Below are positions 23,194-31,923 of a DNA stretch of 64,000 nucleotides, piece by piece. A program made the position numbers and the translations under genes. This DNA comes from Aliirhizobium wenxiniae (GTDB lineage: Bacteria > Pseudomonadota > Alphaproteobacteria > Rhizobiales > Rhizobiaceae): assembly GCF_019511445.1 (NCBI RefSeq), contig NZ_JAEUAN010000019.1, positions 1 through 64,000 of the forward strand. Direction: 5' to 3'. The first letter of the stretch is position 1; each line of letters begins with the position of its first letter. Below the pieces are notes generated by a model, which was not told the origin of the DNA, did not search any database, and saw nothing but the letters and a program-made list of their open reading frames with translations.

Positions 23194-24863
23194 CAGAGCG
23201 ACTCCAGGAAGGTGAGAAGGGCGGTGCGATCCTGTTTGTCCATGGCTGCAAAGGCGCTGCGTGCGGCTTCCGCCTCGCCGCCATGCCAGAGGATCGCTTC
23301 GGTGAGATTGCGGGCACGCCCGTCATGCAGGAAGAAGGTGTGGTTGTTGACGGTCTTGGTCAACCCGATGCCCCAGAGCGGCTGGGTGCGCCATTCCTGC
23401 CCGTTCGCCACGCCCACCTGCTGACCATCTGCCAATCCTTCGCCCATGTCATGCAGGAGGAAATCCGAATAGGGCCAGATCAGCTGAAAGGCATGCGCCT
23501 TGTTGCCGGCATCGCGGCGGGTGACGAATTTCGGCGTGTGGCAGGCGGTGCAGCCGGCCGAATAGAACATCTCCTTGCCTTTCAGCACTGTTGGGTCGTC
23601 GATACTGCGACGCGCCGGCACGGCAAGGTTTTCAGAATAGAAGGTGACGAGCGACAGCACCGGGTCGGGCGCTTCGACCGGCCCCAGCCGCTCCTGCACG
23701 CCGGTCGGCATCGCAAGACAGGCGGCTTGCGCCTTGGTGCAATCGCCATGCGAAAACGGCGTGTCGGGTGTCGAAATGCCGATATCGCCGGTAAACGCAC
23801 CCGAGGACTGGTCGCGGATCGAGGCATTTTGCGCCTTGAAGCCGAACCGCCCGAGTTTTAACTCGCCGGTCATGTGGTCGCGCACCAGCGCCGCCTTGCC
23901 GGATATCCCGTCGCCATCCTTGTCGTCGGGATCGGCATTCGCCAGGATGTCGGCTTCGTGGATCGCCTGGATCAGCCCCATGCCGATCATGGGGGGGGCC
24001 ACGCGCGGCGACAGCGTCACATCGCCTTCAAGAGGTCCGTACCCGAGATTGGAAACAGAATAGGTCGGCTTGCGCAGGCTGACCACTTCGCCGTCACCGA
24101 GCGTGACCGGCACTTCCTCATAGGAAATCTCCATCTTGCCTTCCGAGGCAAGGCCCGGAACGGCCAGATCCTGAAACTGCTCGCCATAGACGGCGTCGGG
24201 AAAATTCAGCTTGCGGTAATCGCCGATCGCCTCGCGCTCGTCGTCGGTGCGGGCAGGCCGCGCCAGCCGCAGAAACATCGAGGTTGCGTCGGCCGCACCT
24301 TCCGGCGGATGACCACGGCCATCCTTCAGGTGACAGCTCTGGCAGGCGCGTGCATTAAACAGCGGCCCAAGACCGTCGGAAGCCTGGGTGGAGGAGGGGG
24401 ACGACACCCAGAGCTTGGTGAACAGCGCATTCCCAAGCTTGAAAGTCTGCTCTTCCTCAAAGGTGATGTTCGGCGAAAAATGCGAGAACGCGTCGCCGTT
24501 GACGATCGCCTTGGTCGTCGCGGCACCGCCGGACATGGTCTCGAACTGCTCGGCCTTGGAAAAATCCGTAGTCGGCTTCGTCACGCTGATGACGCGTTTT
24601 AGATCCTTCGGATTGAGATCTGTCCGCGCTTTAGGGAGCAGGCTGTCGCTGCCGGTTGCGACCAGCGGCACCAGCACGAGCGCGCCGGAGATGAGAGGCA
24701 GGACCAGTCGGAACCAAGGCCCCCTCTGCCTGCCGGCATCTCCCCCACAAGGCGGGAGAACGCAAGCATCACGCCCATCGGCTGATAAATCCTGTCGACG
24801 GGAGGACTGCAAGTTAAGCCCCTCCCCCTTGTGGGGAGGGGTTGGGGAGGGGTTCTTTTTCAT
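23193..24863 (-). CDS. Di-haem thiol-oxidoreductase-like protein (DUF1111)
   Basis: A 556-residue exported cytochrome-type protein. Two c-type haem motifs are present, ARACQSCHLKDG and SAGCTACHTPKF, with the DUF1111 core around LIWPYSDFLLHDMGEG and the distal part WGIGLTKTVNNHTFFLHDGR. It lies between two imelysin genes, a usual partnership in iron-responsive operons, and probably oxidises a substrate or iron in the periplasm. The annotated ATG opens about 48 residues encoded by a RIME-like repeat; the real hydrophobic signal (WFRLVLPLISGALVLVPL) comes after that. The true start is uncertain. Confidence 0.9.
   Translation of the reverse strand: MKKNPSPTPPHKGEGLNLQSSRRQDLSADGRDACVLPPCGGDAGRQRGPWFRLVLPLISGALVLVPLVATGSDSLLPKARTDLNPKDLKRVISVTKPTTDFSKAEQFETMSGGAATTKAIVNGDAFSHFSPNITFEEEQTFKLGNALFTKLWVSSPSSTQASDGLGPLFNARACQSCHLKDGRGHPPEGAADATSMFLRLARPARTDDEREAIGDYRKLNFPDAVYGEQFQDLAVPGLASEGKMEISYEEVPVTLGDGEVVSLRKPTYSVSNLGYGPLEGDVTLSPRVAPPMIGMGLIQAIHEADILANADPDDKDGDGISGKAALVRDHMTGELKLGRFGFKAQNASIRDQSSGAFTGDIGISTPDTPFSHGDCTKAQAACLAMPTGVQERLGPVEAPDPVLSLVTFYSENLAVPARRSIDDPTVLKGKEMFYSAGCTACHTPKFVTRRDAGNKAHAFQLIWPYSDFLLHDMGEGLADGQQVGVANGQEWRTQPLWGIGLTKTVNNHTFFLHDGRARNLTEAILWHGGEAEAARSAFAAMDKQDRTALLTFLESL
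24722..24856. repeat. RIME-like palindromic repeat in the DUF1111 leader
   Basis: Two palindromes are separated by about 50 bases. The right one is CCCCTCCCC...GGGGAGGGG (24818-24840), with CTTGTGG in its centre. The left one centres on CTCCCCCACAAGGCGGGAG (24750-24768). This architecture and the CCCCACAAGG core match RIME elements of rhizobia, which are usually intergenic. Here it lies in frame at the start of the DUF1111 gene with no stop codon, adding roughly 48 codons. Boundaries are approximate. Confidence 0.72.
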
Positions 24864-24892
24864 TGGAGTGGCGGCTGCCGCCTTTCCGTCAA

Positions 24893-26170
24893 TTATTTAA
24901 AGACAGCGTCAGGATTATCGAGGCTGTCGGAACCTTCAAGCTCGATCTTGCCGAGATCCAGCGATGCGATGACGCGTTCGATGCTCTTGGTCTGGTCGAT
25001 CAGGCCGTCGATCGCCTTCTGCACGACCGCATTGCCCTTGGCATTGTTCTCGCCGATCATCTGGTCATAGGCTTCGACCTTCTGGGCGCGATCCTTCATG
25101 ACGTTCATCGCCGCAAGCGTCGCATCGAGCTTGCCCTTGATCTCCGTGTCGAGCGCCTTGTCCTTGGCGGCAACGAGATCGGAAAGCGACGGACCCTTCA
25201 TCTTCGTGCCATCGACGCGGGTATATTCACCCGTATAGGCGGACTTGATGCCGATCGCGTCGTTGAGATGCGATGCGTAGGTGTTGTCGGAGAAGCAATC
25301 ATGCTCCTCTTCCGGATCATGCAGCAAAAGGCCGAGCTTCATGCGCTCGCCGGCAAGCTCGCCATAGGAAAGCGAACCCATGCCGGTCAGGATTGCAATG
25401 AGACCCGCATTGCCGTCTGCTTCGACATTCTTGGTTGCGTCGCCATCCGGCGCCCAGGCCTTCACCATGTCGCCGAGATCCGCAACCAGCAAGGTCGACG
25501 CGGCCTTGAGATATGCGGCACGACGGTCGCAATTACCGCCGGTGCAATTGGCCTTGTCATAATCGGTATAGGGGCGTTTGCCGGCGCCTGCCTCGGTGCC
25601 GTTCAGATCCTGTCCCCAGAGCAGGAACTCGATCGCATGATAGCCGGTCGCGACATTCGCCTCGATCTCGCCCGCCTCGTGCAGGCTCTGGATCGTCTCC
25701 GGCGTGATCTCGGTAAGATCGACTTCCTCGCCGTTGATCTTGAGCTTCGGGTTGGCGATCACATTGGCGGTGTAAAGCGCGTTTTCATCGCTTTCCGTGC
25801 CGTAAGACGCATCGACATAATCGATCAGGCCTTCGTCGAGCGGCCAGGCATTCACCTTGCCTTCCCATTCATCGACGATCGGATTGCCGAAGCGATAGAC
25901 TTCCGACTGCTGGTAAGGCACGCGGGCGGCAATCCATGCCGCCTTGGCGGCTTTCAGCGTCGCGTCGCTGGGCTTGGCGATCAGCTCGTCGATTGCCTTG
26001 TCGAGAGCCTGCGCCGTCGTCAGCGAGTCCTCGTATTTCGCCTGCGCCAATTCGGCATAGTGCTTCAGCACGGCTGCGGGGGTAGTGTCTGCACGGGCCG
26101 GTATCGAAGTGAAGACCGTCGAGGCGGCAAAAAGCGCCATAGCGGCGCCGAGCAAGGTTTTGCGGGTCAT
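24893..26170 (-). CDS. Imelysin-family periplasmic protein, first copy
   Basis: A 425-residue protein with a signal peptide (MTRKTLLGAAMALFAASTVF, then ARA-DTT cleavage). The GxHxxE imelysin motif is intact in ATGYHAIEFLLWGQDLNG. DCFSDNTYASHLNDAIGIK and the acidic segment around DPEEEHD are also typical. It belongs to the insulin-cleaving membrane protease / iron-regulated protein A group, which binds metal in the periplasm and takes part in iron uptake. It is the first gene of the iron operon; GGAGAGG precedes the ATG and an Irr-like box lies about 80 bases upstream. Confidence 0.93.
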   Translation of the reverse strand: MTRKTLLGAAMALFAASTVFTSIPARADTTPAAVLKHYAELAQAKYEDSLTTAQALDKAIDELIAKPSDATLKAAKAAWIAARVPYQQSEVYRFGNPIVDEWEGKVNAWPLDEGLIDYVDASYGTESDENALYTANVIANPKLKINGEEVDLTEITPETIQSLHEAGEIEANVATGYHAIEFLLWGQDLNGTEAGAGKRPYTDYDKANCTGGNCDRRAAYLKAASTLLVADLGDMVKAWAPDGDATKNVEADGNAGLIAILTGMGSLSYGELAGERMKLGLLLHDPEEEHDCFSDNTYASHLNDAIGIKSAYTGEYTRVDGTKMKGPSLSDLVAAKDKALDTEIKGKLDATLAAMNVMKDRAQKVEAYDQMIGENNAKGNAVVQKAIDGLIDQTKSIERVIASLDLGKIELEGSDSLDNPDAVFK

Positions 26171-26246
26171 GTCCCTCTCCTTCGCGGCGTCGATCCCACG
26201 ACGTCGCCAATGAGAGTTCTTGGCGCGAATTAAAAGTGGTGTCAAA

Positions 26247-26271
26247 CGTTCTAGTTTAGAACGATTTGAAG
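26247..26271 (-). promoter_or_regulatory. Irr/iron-box-like dyad upstream of the imelysin operon
   Basis: CGTTCTAGTTTAGAACG at 26247-26263 is a perfect 7-3-7 dyad, and overlapping it TTTAGAACGATTTGAAG agrees at 14 of 17 positions with the rhizobial ICE motif TTTRGAAYNRTTCYAAA bound by Irr. It lies about 77 bases upstream of the imelysin start, where a promoter is expected. The comparison is by eye. It would make the operon iron- or haem-responsive. Confidence 0.55.
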
Positions 26272-26297
26272 TTATGGTTGATCCGCGCGGCCGAAAT

Positions 26298-27587
26298 TTA
26301 CACCTTGCGTTGCATGCGGCAGAAAAAGAATCCGTCCGTATCGGTACTTGCAGGTGACAGCGTGATCGTGCCTGCATCCGTAACGCGAGGACGAGGCGCC
26401 TGAGCGCCGAATATTTTCGTCCAATCGTCAGCGACGGAAGTGATCGCGAAGGCCGGGTTCTCGGCGCAGAAACGCTCGACCTGACGATCGTTCTCTTCCG
26501 GCAGCACCGAGCAGGTGACGTAAAGCAGTGCTCCGCCCGGCTTGACGAACTTTGCCGCTTCGCCAAGTGCGTCCTGCTGCTGGGAAATCCGCTCGTCGAG
26601 ATTTTTCTGCGTCAGCCGCCATTTGGTGTCCGGGCGACGGCGCCATGTACCGGTGCCGGTGCAGGGGGCATCGACGAGAACGGCATCAAGCTTGTCTCGC
26701 ATGGAATCGAGCTGGCGCGGATCGTCATGAACCTGAACATTGCGGGTGCCGGCCCGGCGCAGGCGCTCGATGATCGGCGCAAGACGCTTGCGGTCGGCGT
26801 CATAGGCGTGAACCTGACCCTTGTTGTTCATTGCAGCCGACATAGCGAGCGTCTTGCCGCCGCCGCCGGCGCAATAATCCAGCACCTGGTCGTGTTCGCC
26901 GGGCTGCACCAGATCGGCGACGATCTGCGAGCCTTCGTCCTGAACCTCGAACCAGCCTTTCTGGAAGGAAAGCTCCGCCGTAACGTTCGGCAGGCGCGAC
27001 GCGCCTTCGCCGGCTGCGATGCGGATGCCGTTGCGGGCAATCGCGGCAGCTTTCGCGCCGGAGCGCTCCAACGCCTTCACCACCTTGTCGCGATTGGCCT
27101 TGAGCGTATTGGCGCGAAGATCGAGCGTCGGGCGATCGGCAAGCGCCTTCGCCTCGGCAAGCCAGGTGTCGCCGAAATTGGTTTCGAATGAGGGCTGCAC
27201 CCAGTCCGGGATATCACCCTGAACATGCAAAGGCGCATCATCAAGATTACGGCCGGAGAAAGCGGCAATATGAGAGTCGGTCAGCGCCGGAGGGGCAAAC
27301 TTGTCGTCGGCAAATTCGGCTGCAAGCGTCTCGGTGGTGAAACCCCACTGGCGCAGCAGAACGGCATAGGCAAGCGCAACAGGGCTTTCGTCATCCATCA
27401 GCCAGGCATGGGAAAGCCGCATGCGAAGCGCGTCGTAGACAATGTTGCCGATGGCTGCCCGGTCGCCGGATCCGGCGAAACGGTGGGCAAGGCCCCAGTC
27501 TTTCAGTGCATCCGCCACCGGGCGTTTGCGTGCTTCAATATCGGCCAGAACTTCAGTTGCTCCGGCTACTCGCCCGCCCAGTCGCAT
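26298..27587 (-). CDS. RsmB/NOP2-family rRNA cytosine methyltransferase
   Basis: A 429-residue S-adenosylmethionine-dependent RNA m5C methylase. The SAM motif reads VLDYCAGGGGKTLAMSAAM, motif IV is LVDAPCTGTGTW (first catalytic Cys region), and motif VI is LLYVTCSVLPEEN with the second Cys. The N-terminal NusB-like helical part is less conserved. The protein modifies rRNA, probably 16S C967 or a near site, but exact specificity is not clear from sequence. Confidence 0.92.
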   Translation of the reverse strand: MRLGGRVAGATEVLADIEARKRPVADALKDWGLAHRFAGSGDRAAIGNIVYDALRMRLSHAWLMDDESPVALAYAVLLRQWGFTTETLAAEFADDKFAPPALTDSHIAAFSGRNLDDAPLHVQGDIPDWVQPSFETNFGDTWLAEAKALADRPTLDLRANTLKANRDKVVKALERSGAKAAAIARNGIRIAAGEGASRLPNVTAELSFQKGWFEVQDEGSQIVADLVQPGEHDQVLDYCAGGGGKTLAMSAAMNNKGQVHAYDADRKRLAPIIERLRRAGTRNVQVHDDPRQLDSMRDKLDAVLVDAPCTGTGTWRRRPDTKWRLTQKNLDERISQQQDALGEAAKFVKPGGALLYVTCSVLPEENDRQVERFCAENPAFAITSVADDWTKIFGAQAPRPRVTDAGTITLSPASTDTDGFFFCRMQRKV

Positions 27588-27706
27588 ATCATACTCCGTA
27601 TCGGTTGAACCCGTATGGAGCCGGTCGTAACCGCGATCGGGCAGAAGGGCAAGGGGGAGGCTCGCCGCAGCAGGGCCTGTCCCTTGAGTTTGAAGTGGCG
27701 AATGGC

Positions 27707-28114
27707 TTAGCCGTCGACGCCCTTCATGCCCTTGCCGGCGACCTTCTGGGTGTCGGCAACGATCTGATAACAGACCTGTGCCGTGCCCGAGCGGACCATG
27801 CCGATATTCTGGGCGGCAGCCTTGGATACGTCGATGACCCGGCCGCGGATAAACGGTCCGCGATCGTTGATGCGCACGATCACGCTTTTGCCGTTGCGCT
27901 TGTTGGTCACCAGTACCTTGGTGCCGAAAGGCAGCGAGCGATGCGCGGCGGTGAGCTTGGCCGCATTCATCCGTTCACCGGATGCGGTCTTGGAGGTCAA
28001 AGCATACCAGGATGCGTGTCCGCATCCGGGCGCAGCATTGGCTGGCGCCTGGCCGAGAAGTGCAAAAGCAGCAATGGCGGCCGTGGCGGCAGTTAGGCGT
28101 CGAACTGTTTTCAA
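27707..28114 (-). CDS. rlpA: RlpA-type septal ring lytic transglycosylase
   Basis: A 135-residue protein with a double-psi beta-barrel. After a signal peptide (LTAATAAIAAFALLGQAPANA) comes GHASWYALTSKTASGERMN, then HRSLPFGTKVLVTN and VIVRINDRGPFIRGRVIDVS, the RlpA core with catalytic Asp in NDRGPF. It lacks the SPOR domain of longer relatives, so it may act generally on denuded peptidoglycan. A TTG at 28114 with GGGGAC upstream is preferred because it starts the signal peptide; a longer TTG-started frame exists. Confidence 0.88.
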   Translation of the reverse strand: MKTVRRLTAATAAIAAFALLGQAPANAAPGCGHASWYALTSKTASGERMNAAKLTAAHRSLPFGTKVLVTNKRNGKSVIVRINDRGPFIRGRVIDVSKAAAQNIGMVRSGTAQVCYQIVADTQKVAGKGMKGVDG

Positions 28115-28495
28115 GTCGGTCGTCCCCGTCGTTAAGTCCCTGCACGTTGCGTGCAAATGGCTAAGGCGAGGCCAAAAATGGCTAAAACGTGGGATTTAAA
28201 ATCACGGAATGTTAACAGACGTAACATTTGTGATTACATTGCTATCGATCTTTTTAACGAGCCGGCTAATTGATGTTGGAATAAAACCTTAGGAATCAGT
28301 CGGTAAACGGAATTACGTTCCTGCAAGATTCCGTGACCGCTTGCGATCACAAAATGGCGCGAAAAAAATTTGTTGTCGCACCGGGTTTTTTGCCCAAATT
28401 GGACAAATTGTGTGGCGCTTTGCCGTATGAATTAAGAAATATTAACCCGCAGACGGCCTGAGGATGGAAATTTCAACCGTTTTAAAACGAGAAAT
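28115..28495. other. 380-bp AT-rich region without a recognised gene
   Basis: This stretch between the SDR gene and rlpA is AT-rich compared with its surroundings and carries several T-runs (GGGTTTTTTGCCC) and small inverted repeats such as AATGTTAAC...GTAACATT and TTTTAAAAC. No reading frame with a ribosome site was found. It likely contains the rlpA promoter and could hold a small RNA; nothing more specific can be said. Confidence 0.4.
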
Positions 28496-29368
28496 TCAAC
28501 CGCGCCAGGTATTGTCGGACCACATTTGGGCGAGTGAAATGTGGTAGTTGGGGAATGCAAACTTGAAGCCCAGCGAACGGATTTTTTCATTCGAGACACG
28601 CTTGTTGGCGCCGTAGAAAGAGCGCGCCATCGGCGTCATTTCGGCCGTCTCGAAATCCACTTCCGCCGGTGGCTCGACACCCATCAGGCGCGCGGCCTCG
28701 GTGATCACGTCCTGGGGTGGGCAGGGCTCATCGTCAGTCACATTATATATGCCGGCCAGATTGCGCTCCGCGAGGAACAGAATGGCGCTGCCGATATCCT
28801 CGACGCGGATACGGTTGAACACCTGATCCTTCTTTATGATGCGGCGTGCGGTGCCGCGGTCGAGATTGACGAAGGCGTTGCGCCCTGGTCCATAGATGCC
28901 GGAAAGGCGCAGCGCCGCGACCGGCACGCCAGCGATGCGACCCTGCTCGGCCCATGCTTCTTCGGTGCCGACCCGTTCGATCGACCGGCCAAGGATCGGA
29001 CTACCCGGCGTTTCTTCCGTCACCCAGCCGCCGCCATGATCGCCATAGACGCCGACCGTCGACAGATAACCGATCCATTTCAGCTTCGGGCAGAGCGCCG
29101 CAAGCCGACCGGCAACCAGTTGCAGCAGCGGATCATGCTCCTTGCCGGGCGGGATCGACTGGATGAGATGGGTCGCATCCTGCAGTGCCGCCAGCAATTC
29201 CGGGCTGAACGCAGTGCCGTCGAAAATGTAGGGCTTGATATGATGTGATGCGAGCGCCTCGGCCCCTTCAGGCGTGCGGACCGTACCAGCAACGGAAAAG
29301 CCTTTTGCCGCAAAGGCCTTTGCAATCGCCTTGCCCGAATAACCGCACCCGAAGATCATCACAGTCAT
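28496..29368 (-). CDS. NAD(P)-dependent epimerase/dehydratase (YeeZ-like)
   Basis: A 290-residue SDR-type protein. MTVMIFGCGYSGKAIAKAFA is the dinucleotide-binding turn (GCGYSG), LSTVGVYGDHGGGWVTE contains the usual S..Y.. region with YGD, and RLSGIYGPGRNAF follows. It resembles the YeeZ family whose function is unsettled. The ATG overlaps the queG stop (ATGA arrangement, one base), so it is translated after queG. Substrate unknown. Confidence 0.88.
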   Translation of the reverse strand: MTVMIFGCGYSGKAIAKAFAAKGFSVAGTVRTPEGAEALASHHIKPYIFDGTAFSPELLAALQDATHLIQSIPPGKEHDPLLQLVAGRLAALCPKLKWIGYLSTVGVYGDHGGGWVTEETPGSPILGRSIERVGTEEAWAEQGRIAGVPVAALRLSGIYGPGRNAFVNLDRGTARRIIKKDQVFNRIRVEDIGSAILFLAERNLAGIYNVTDDEPCPPQDVITEAARLMGVEPPAEVDFETAEMTPMARSFYGANKRVSNEKIRSLGFKFAFPNYHISLAQMWSDNTWRG

Positions 29369-30543
29369 CAATCCACTCCTGCCATCTGCCATTCCCGGCG
29401 AACCTCGGGATCATTATCTGCTGCGCGGCCTTCAGCGAATGCGGCAAACGCGCCATCGTCCATCAACTGCCTCAACGCCCACACTGCCATCCCGCGCACT
29501 GTGGGAGAGGGGTCGTCGGCCAGGAGACGGCATTGCTCGATGAACTGGCGATCACCGGAATTGCCGGCTGCGATCAGTACGTTGCGAACAAAACGGTCGC
29601 GCCCGATGCGTTTGACCGGCGAGCCGGAAAAGAAGGTTCGGAATGTCGGGTCGTCCAGCGTCAGAAGAAAGGCGATCGACGGTTCCTTCAGGTCCTCGCG
29701 CGCCTTCAGCTTCATCTCGGAGGCGCTGGCCGCAAACTTGTTCCATGGGCAGGCGGAAAGACAGTCATCGCAGCCATAGATGCGGTTGCCGATCATTGGC
29801 CGGAATTCCGGGTCGATCGGCCCCTTGTGCTCGATCGTCAGATAGGAAATGCAGCGCCGCGCATCCAGCCGGTATGGTGCCGGGAAGGCGGCTGTCGGAC
29901 AGGCATCGAGACAGGCGCGGCAGGAACCGCAGTGATCCTTTTCCGGGCTGTCGATCAAAAGCTCGGCGGTGGTGAACAGGCTGCCGAGAAACAACCAGGA
30001 GCCATGGCTGCGGCTGACGAGATTGGTATGCTTGCCCTGCCAGCCGAGGCCTGCCGCCTCCGCCAGCGGTTTCTCCATCACGGGTGCCGTGTCGACGAAC
30101 ACTTTGACATCCTCGCCCGCACGCGCTGCAAATCGGGTGGCGATTTCCTTCAATCGCCCCTTGATGACGTCATGATAATCGCGATTGCGGGCATAGACGG
30201 AGATCGCCGCTTTGTCCTTGATCGATTGGAGATAGCGCGGATCTTCCTCGGGGCCGTAATTCAGCCCGAACATCACGATCGAGCGCACTTCACTCCACAG
30301 CGTCTTCGGATCGGCGCGACGTTCCTTCGTCTCCGCCATCCAGTCCATCGTGCCGTGATGGCTGTCGTCGAGAAATACGGAGAGCCTCTCCGGTGCACGC
30401 GGAATGCTTGTCGGCAGCGTGATGCGACAGAGGTCGAAGCCTTGAGCGGTGGCTTCCTCGCGAATGAAGGCAGTCAGCTTCTCTCGCCGGCGAAGCGCCT
30501 TGTCGTCTTCGCTCTTTCCGGCGCTAGAAATCGAGGTCCGCAT
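29368..30543 (-). CDS. queG: Epoxyqueuosine reductase
   Basis: A 391-residue enzyme of the last step of queuosine synthesis, reducing epoxyqueuosine in tRNA with a cobalamin and two [4Fe-4S] clusters. The clusters are CGSCRACLDACP and CDDCLSACPWN. GLGWQGKHTNLVSRSHGSW lies in the nucleotide/cobalamin domain, and a HEAT-like tail ends the protein. The start overlaps the GST gene by 20 bases. Confidence 0.95.
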   Translation of the reverse strand: MRTSISSAGKSEDDKALRRREKLTAFIREEATAQGFDLCRITLPTSIPRAPERLSVFLDDSHHGTMDWMAETKERRADPKTLWSEVRSIVMFGLNYGPEEDPRYLQSIKDKAAISVYARNRDYHDVIKGRLKEIATRFAARAGEDVKVFVDTAPVMEKPLAEAAGLGWQGKHTNLVSRSHGSWLFLGSLFTTAELLIDSPEKDHCGSCRACLDACPTAAFPAPYRLDARRCISYLTIEHKGPIDPEFRPMIGNRIYGCDDCLSACPWNKFAASASEMKLKAREDLKEPSIAFLLTLDDPTFRTFFSGSPVKRIGRDRFVRNVLIAAGNSGDRQFIEQCRLLADDPSPTVRGMAVWALRQLMDDGAFAAFAEGRAADNDPEVRREWQMAGVD

Positions 30544-31216
30544 AATGGGAGACCGGGGTCAGGCCGCGGATACGCTCGGCAAGCATCGGGCGGAAGGACG
30601 GGCGCGACTTCAGCCGCTGGTACCAGTCCTTGGCGATGGGGAATTCCGACCATTCGATTTCACCGAGATAGTCGAGAACGGAAATCGAGGCTGCGGCAGC
30701 AAGGTCCGCATAGCTCAGCCGCTCACCGGCCAGCCACTGGCGCGATCCTGCAAGCCAGGAGAGATACTTCATATGCTGACGGATATTGGCGCGCGAGGTG
30801 CGCAGCGCCTTTGAATCCGGTGCGCCGCCGCCTTGCGCTGCCGTCATCTGCAGCTTGTAGACCCGTTCGCGGGTGAGCGGACGGGTTACGTCCTGCTCCA
30901 TCTTCTGCAGGAACCATTCCGTCAGCCGGCGGATTTCGGCGCGGTGCCAGGGATCTTCCGCCAGAAGCCGGCGCTCGCGTTTCAGCACGCCATGGGTTTC
31001 GTCGAGAAACTCCATCAGCACCGAGGGGCCACAGAGCACCCGCATGCTGTCATCGACATAGACGGGAAGCGTTGCTGCCGGATTGAGGCTCAGGAATTCC
31101 CGCCGCTTTTCCCATGGCTGTTCCTCCACCAGATCGGCCTGAAATCCATACTCGGCAAGGATCAGGCGAACAAATCGCGAGGCGGAAGACATGGGGTGAT
31201 GATAGAGGGTGGGCAT
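30524..31216 (-). CDS. Glutathione S-transferase family protein
   Basis: A 230-residue two-domain protein. The N-terminal thioredoxin-like domain reads MPTLYHHPMSSASRFVRLIL, with SSASRF in place of the usual catalytic Ser/Cys loop and TLPVYVDDSMRVL containing the cis-Pro. The helical C-terminal domain includes GERLSYADLAAAASISVLDY. It conjugates or reduces with glutathione; the substrate is unknown. It is first in the GST-queG-SDR set. The ATG at 31216 follows the family start. Confidence 0.9.
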   Translation of the reverse strand: MPTLYHHPMSSASRFVRLILAEYGFQADLVEEQPWEKRREFLSLNPAATLPVYVDDSMRVLCGPSVLMEFLDETHGVLKRERRLLAEDPWHRAEIRRLTEWFLQKMEQDVTRPLTRERVYKLQMTAAQGGGAPDSKALRTSRANIRQHMKYLSWLAGSRQWLAGERLSYADLAAAASISVLDYLGEIEWSEFPIAKDWYQRLKSRPSFRPMLAERIRGLTPVSHYADLDF

Positions 31217-31527
31217 CGGGCTTCGGCTATCGTGTGCGGGGTGTGGGTGGCGTAGGCTTATATCGCGCCCGCCTGACATAGGTCAGCTATATGGACTTGA
31301 TAGGGCCAACACAAGCAAGCGGCATAAATTCGCAACAAGTCGCAAACTGCCTGCATTTTGTCAGTAAAGAATTAAGAACGATTGCAATTGCTGGTAACCG
31401 AGCGAATTGCGGGTCTTGCGGCCGGTTTTCCTGGAGCTCTCGGCTACGCTGCCATTAAATATCAGAGCTAAGCCGGATGCGTTCGGCGCTAAAGAAAGAC
31501 CGGCTTGTCGCCGCTCTTCAGGTATTC
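31217..31527. other. Gap of about 310 bp before the GST gene
   Basis: No convincing gene is visible here. It holds the presumed GST promoter and the region after the 50-residue secreted protein. Frames in it lack ribosome sites and known motifs. Confidence 0.4.
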
Positions 31528-31680
31528 TTAGCGAGGAATGGATGCCGTGGCGCAGGGATCGACGCCGTAAGCCGGAGCGCAACCTTCTTTGCCGCTTGCA
31601 GCGGTCTGGGGCGCCATGAAAGAACCCGCGAGAATGACAAGTGCCGCGCATGCAAAGAAAAGGGCGATAGGCTTGCCCAT
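31528..31680 (-). CDS. 50-residue secreted peptide with two late cysteines
   Basis: A short frame starts at 31680 with GAAAGG upstream and encodes MGKPIALFFACAALVILAGS, a plain signal peptide, then a mature part of about 25 residues beginning AASGKEGCAPAYGVDPCATA and ending SIPR. Two cysteines nine residues apart could form a disulphide. A leader this regular in a 50-codon frame is unlikely by chance. Homology and function are unknown. Confidence 0.6.
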   Translation of the reverse strand: MGKPIALFFACAALVILAGSFMAPQTAASGKEGCAPAYGVDPCATASIPR

Positions 31681-31865
31681 GAAAGACGCCTTTCAAATAG
31701 ATGATATTGCAGTGAACTCATTTCGTGCGACCGATTTATTGGTCACCGCTTCTGAATTCAATAACGGTTTTTGCTAAACCTGCGGTTAACGCACACTCAT
31801 TTGCATGTGAGGACTTTATGCCACATCGACAATTGTCAAGCTGCATAAATCCAAGGCTTTAGAGA

Positions 31866-31886
31866 TGCCTGCCCGTTAGGCAGGCA
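31866..31886 (-). terminator. Hairpin downstream of the NDUFA9-like gene
   Basis: TGCCTGCC and GGCAGGCA form an 8-bp stem with a five-base loop about 38 bases after the stop of the reductase gene. No long T-run follows, so it may be a weak or Rho-assisted terminator. Confidence 0.5.
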
Positions 31887-31923
31887 CCTGAAGTGCGCGC
31901 AGCAGAAATGACAAAAGATAAGG

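Noticed and set aside
23991..23998. G8/C8 tract in the DUF1111 gene
   Set aside because: It encodes an ordinary Ala-Pro-Pro and is short; slippage is less likely than for the G10 tract.
28115..28495. Possible small RNA or CtrA-type boxes
   Set aside because: TTAA repeats are present but the spacing does not match TTAA-N7-TTAA, and no clear RNA fold with a terminator was found.
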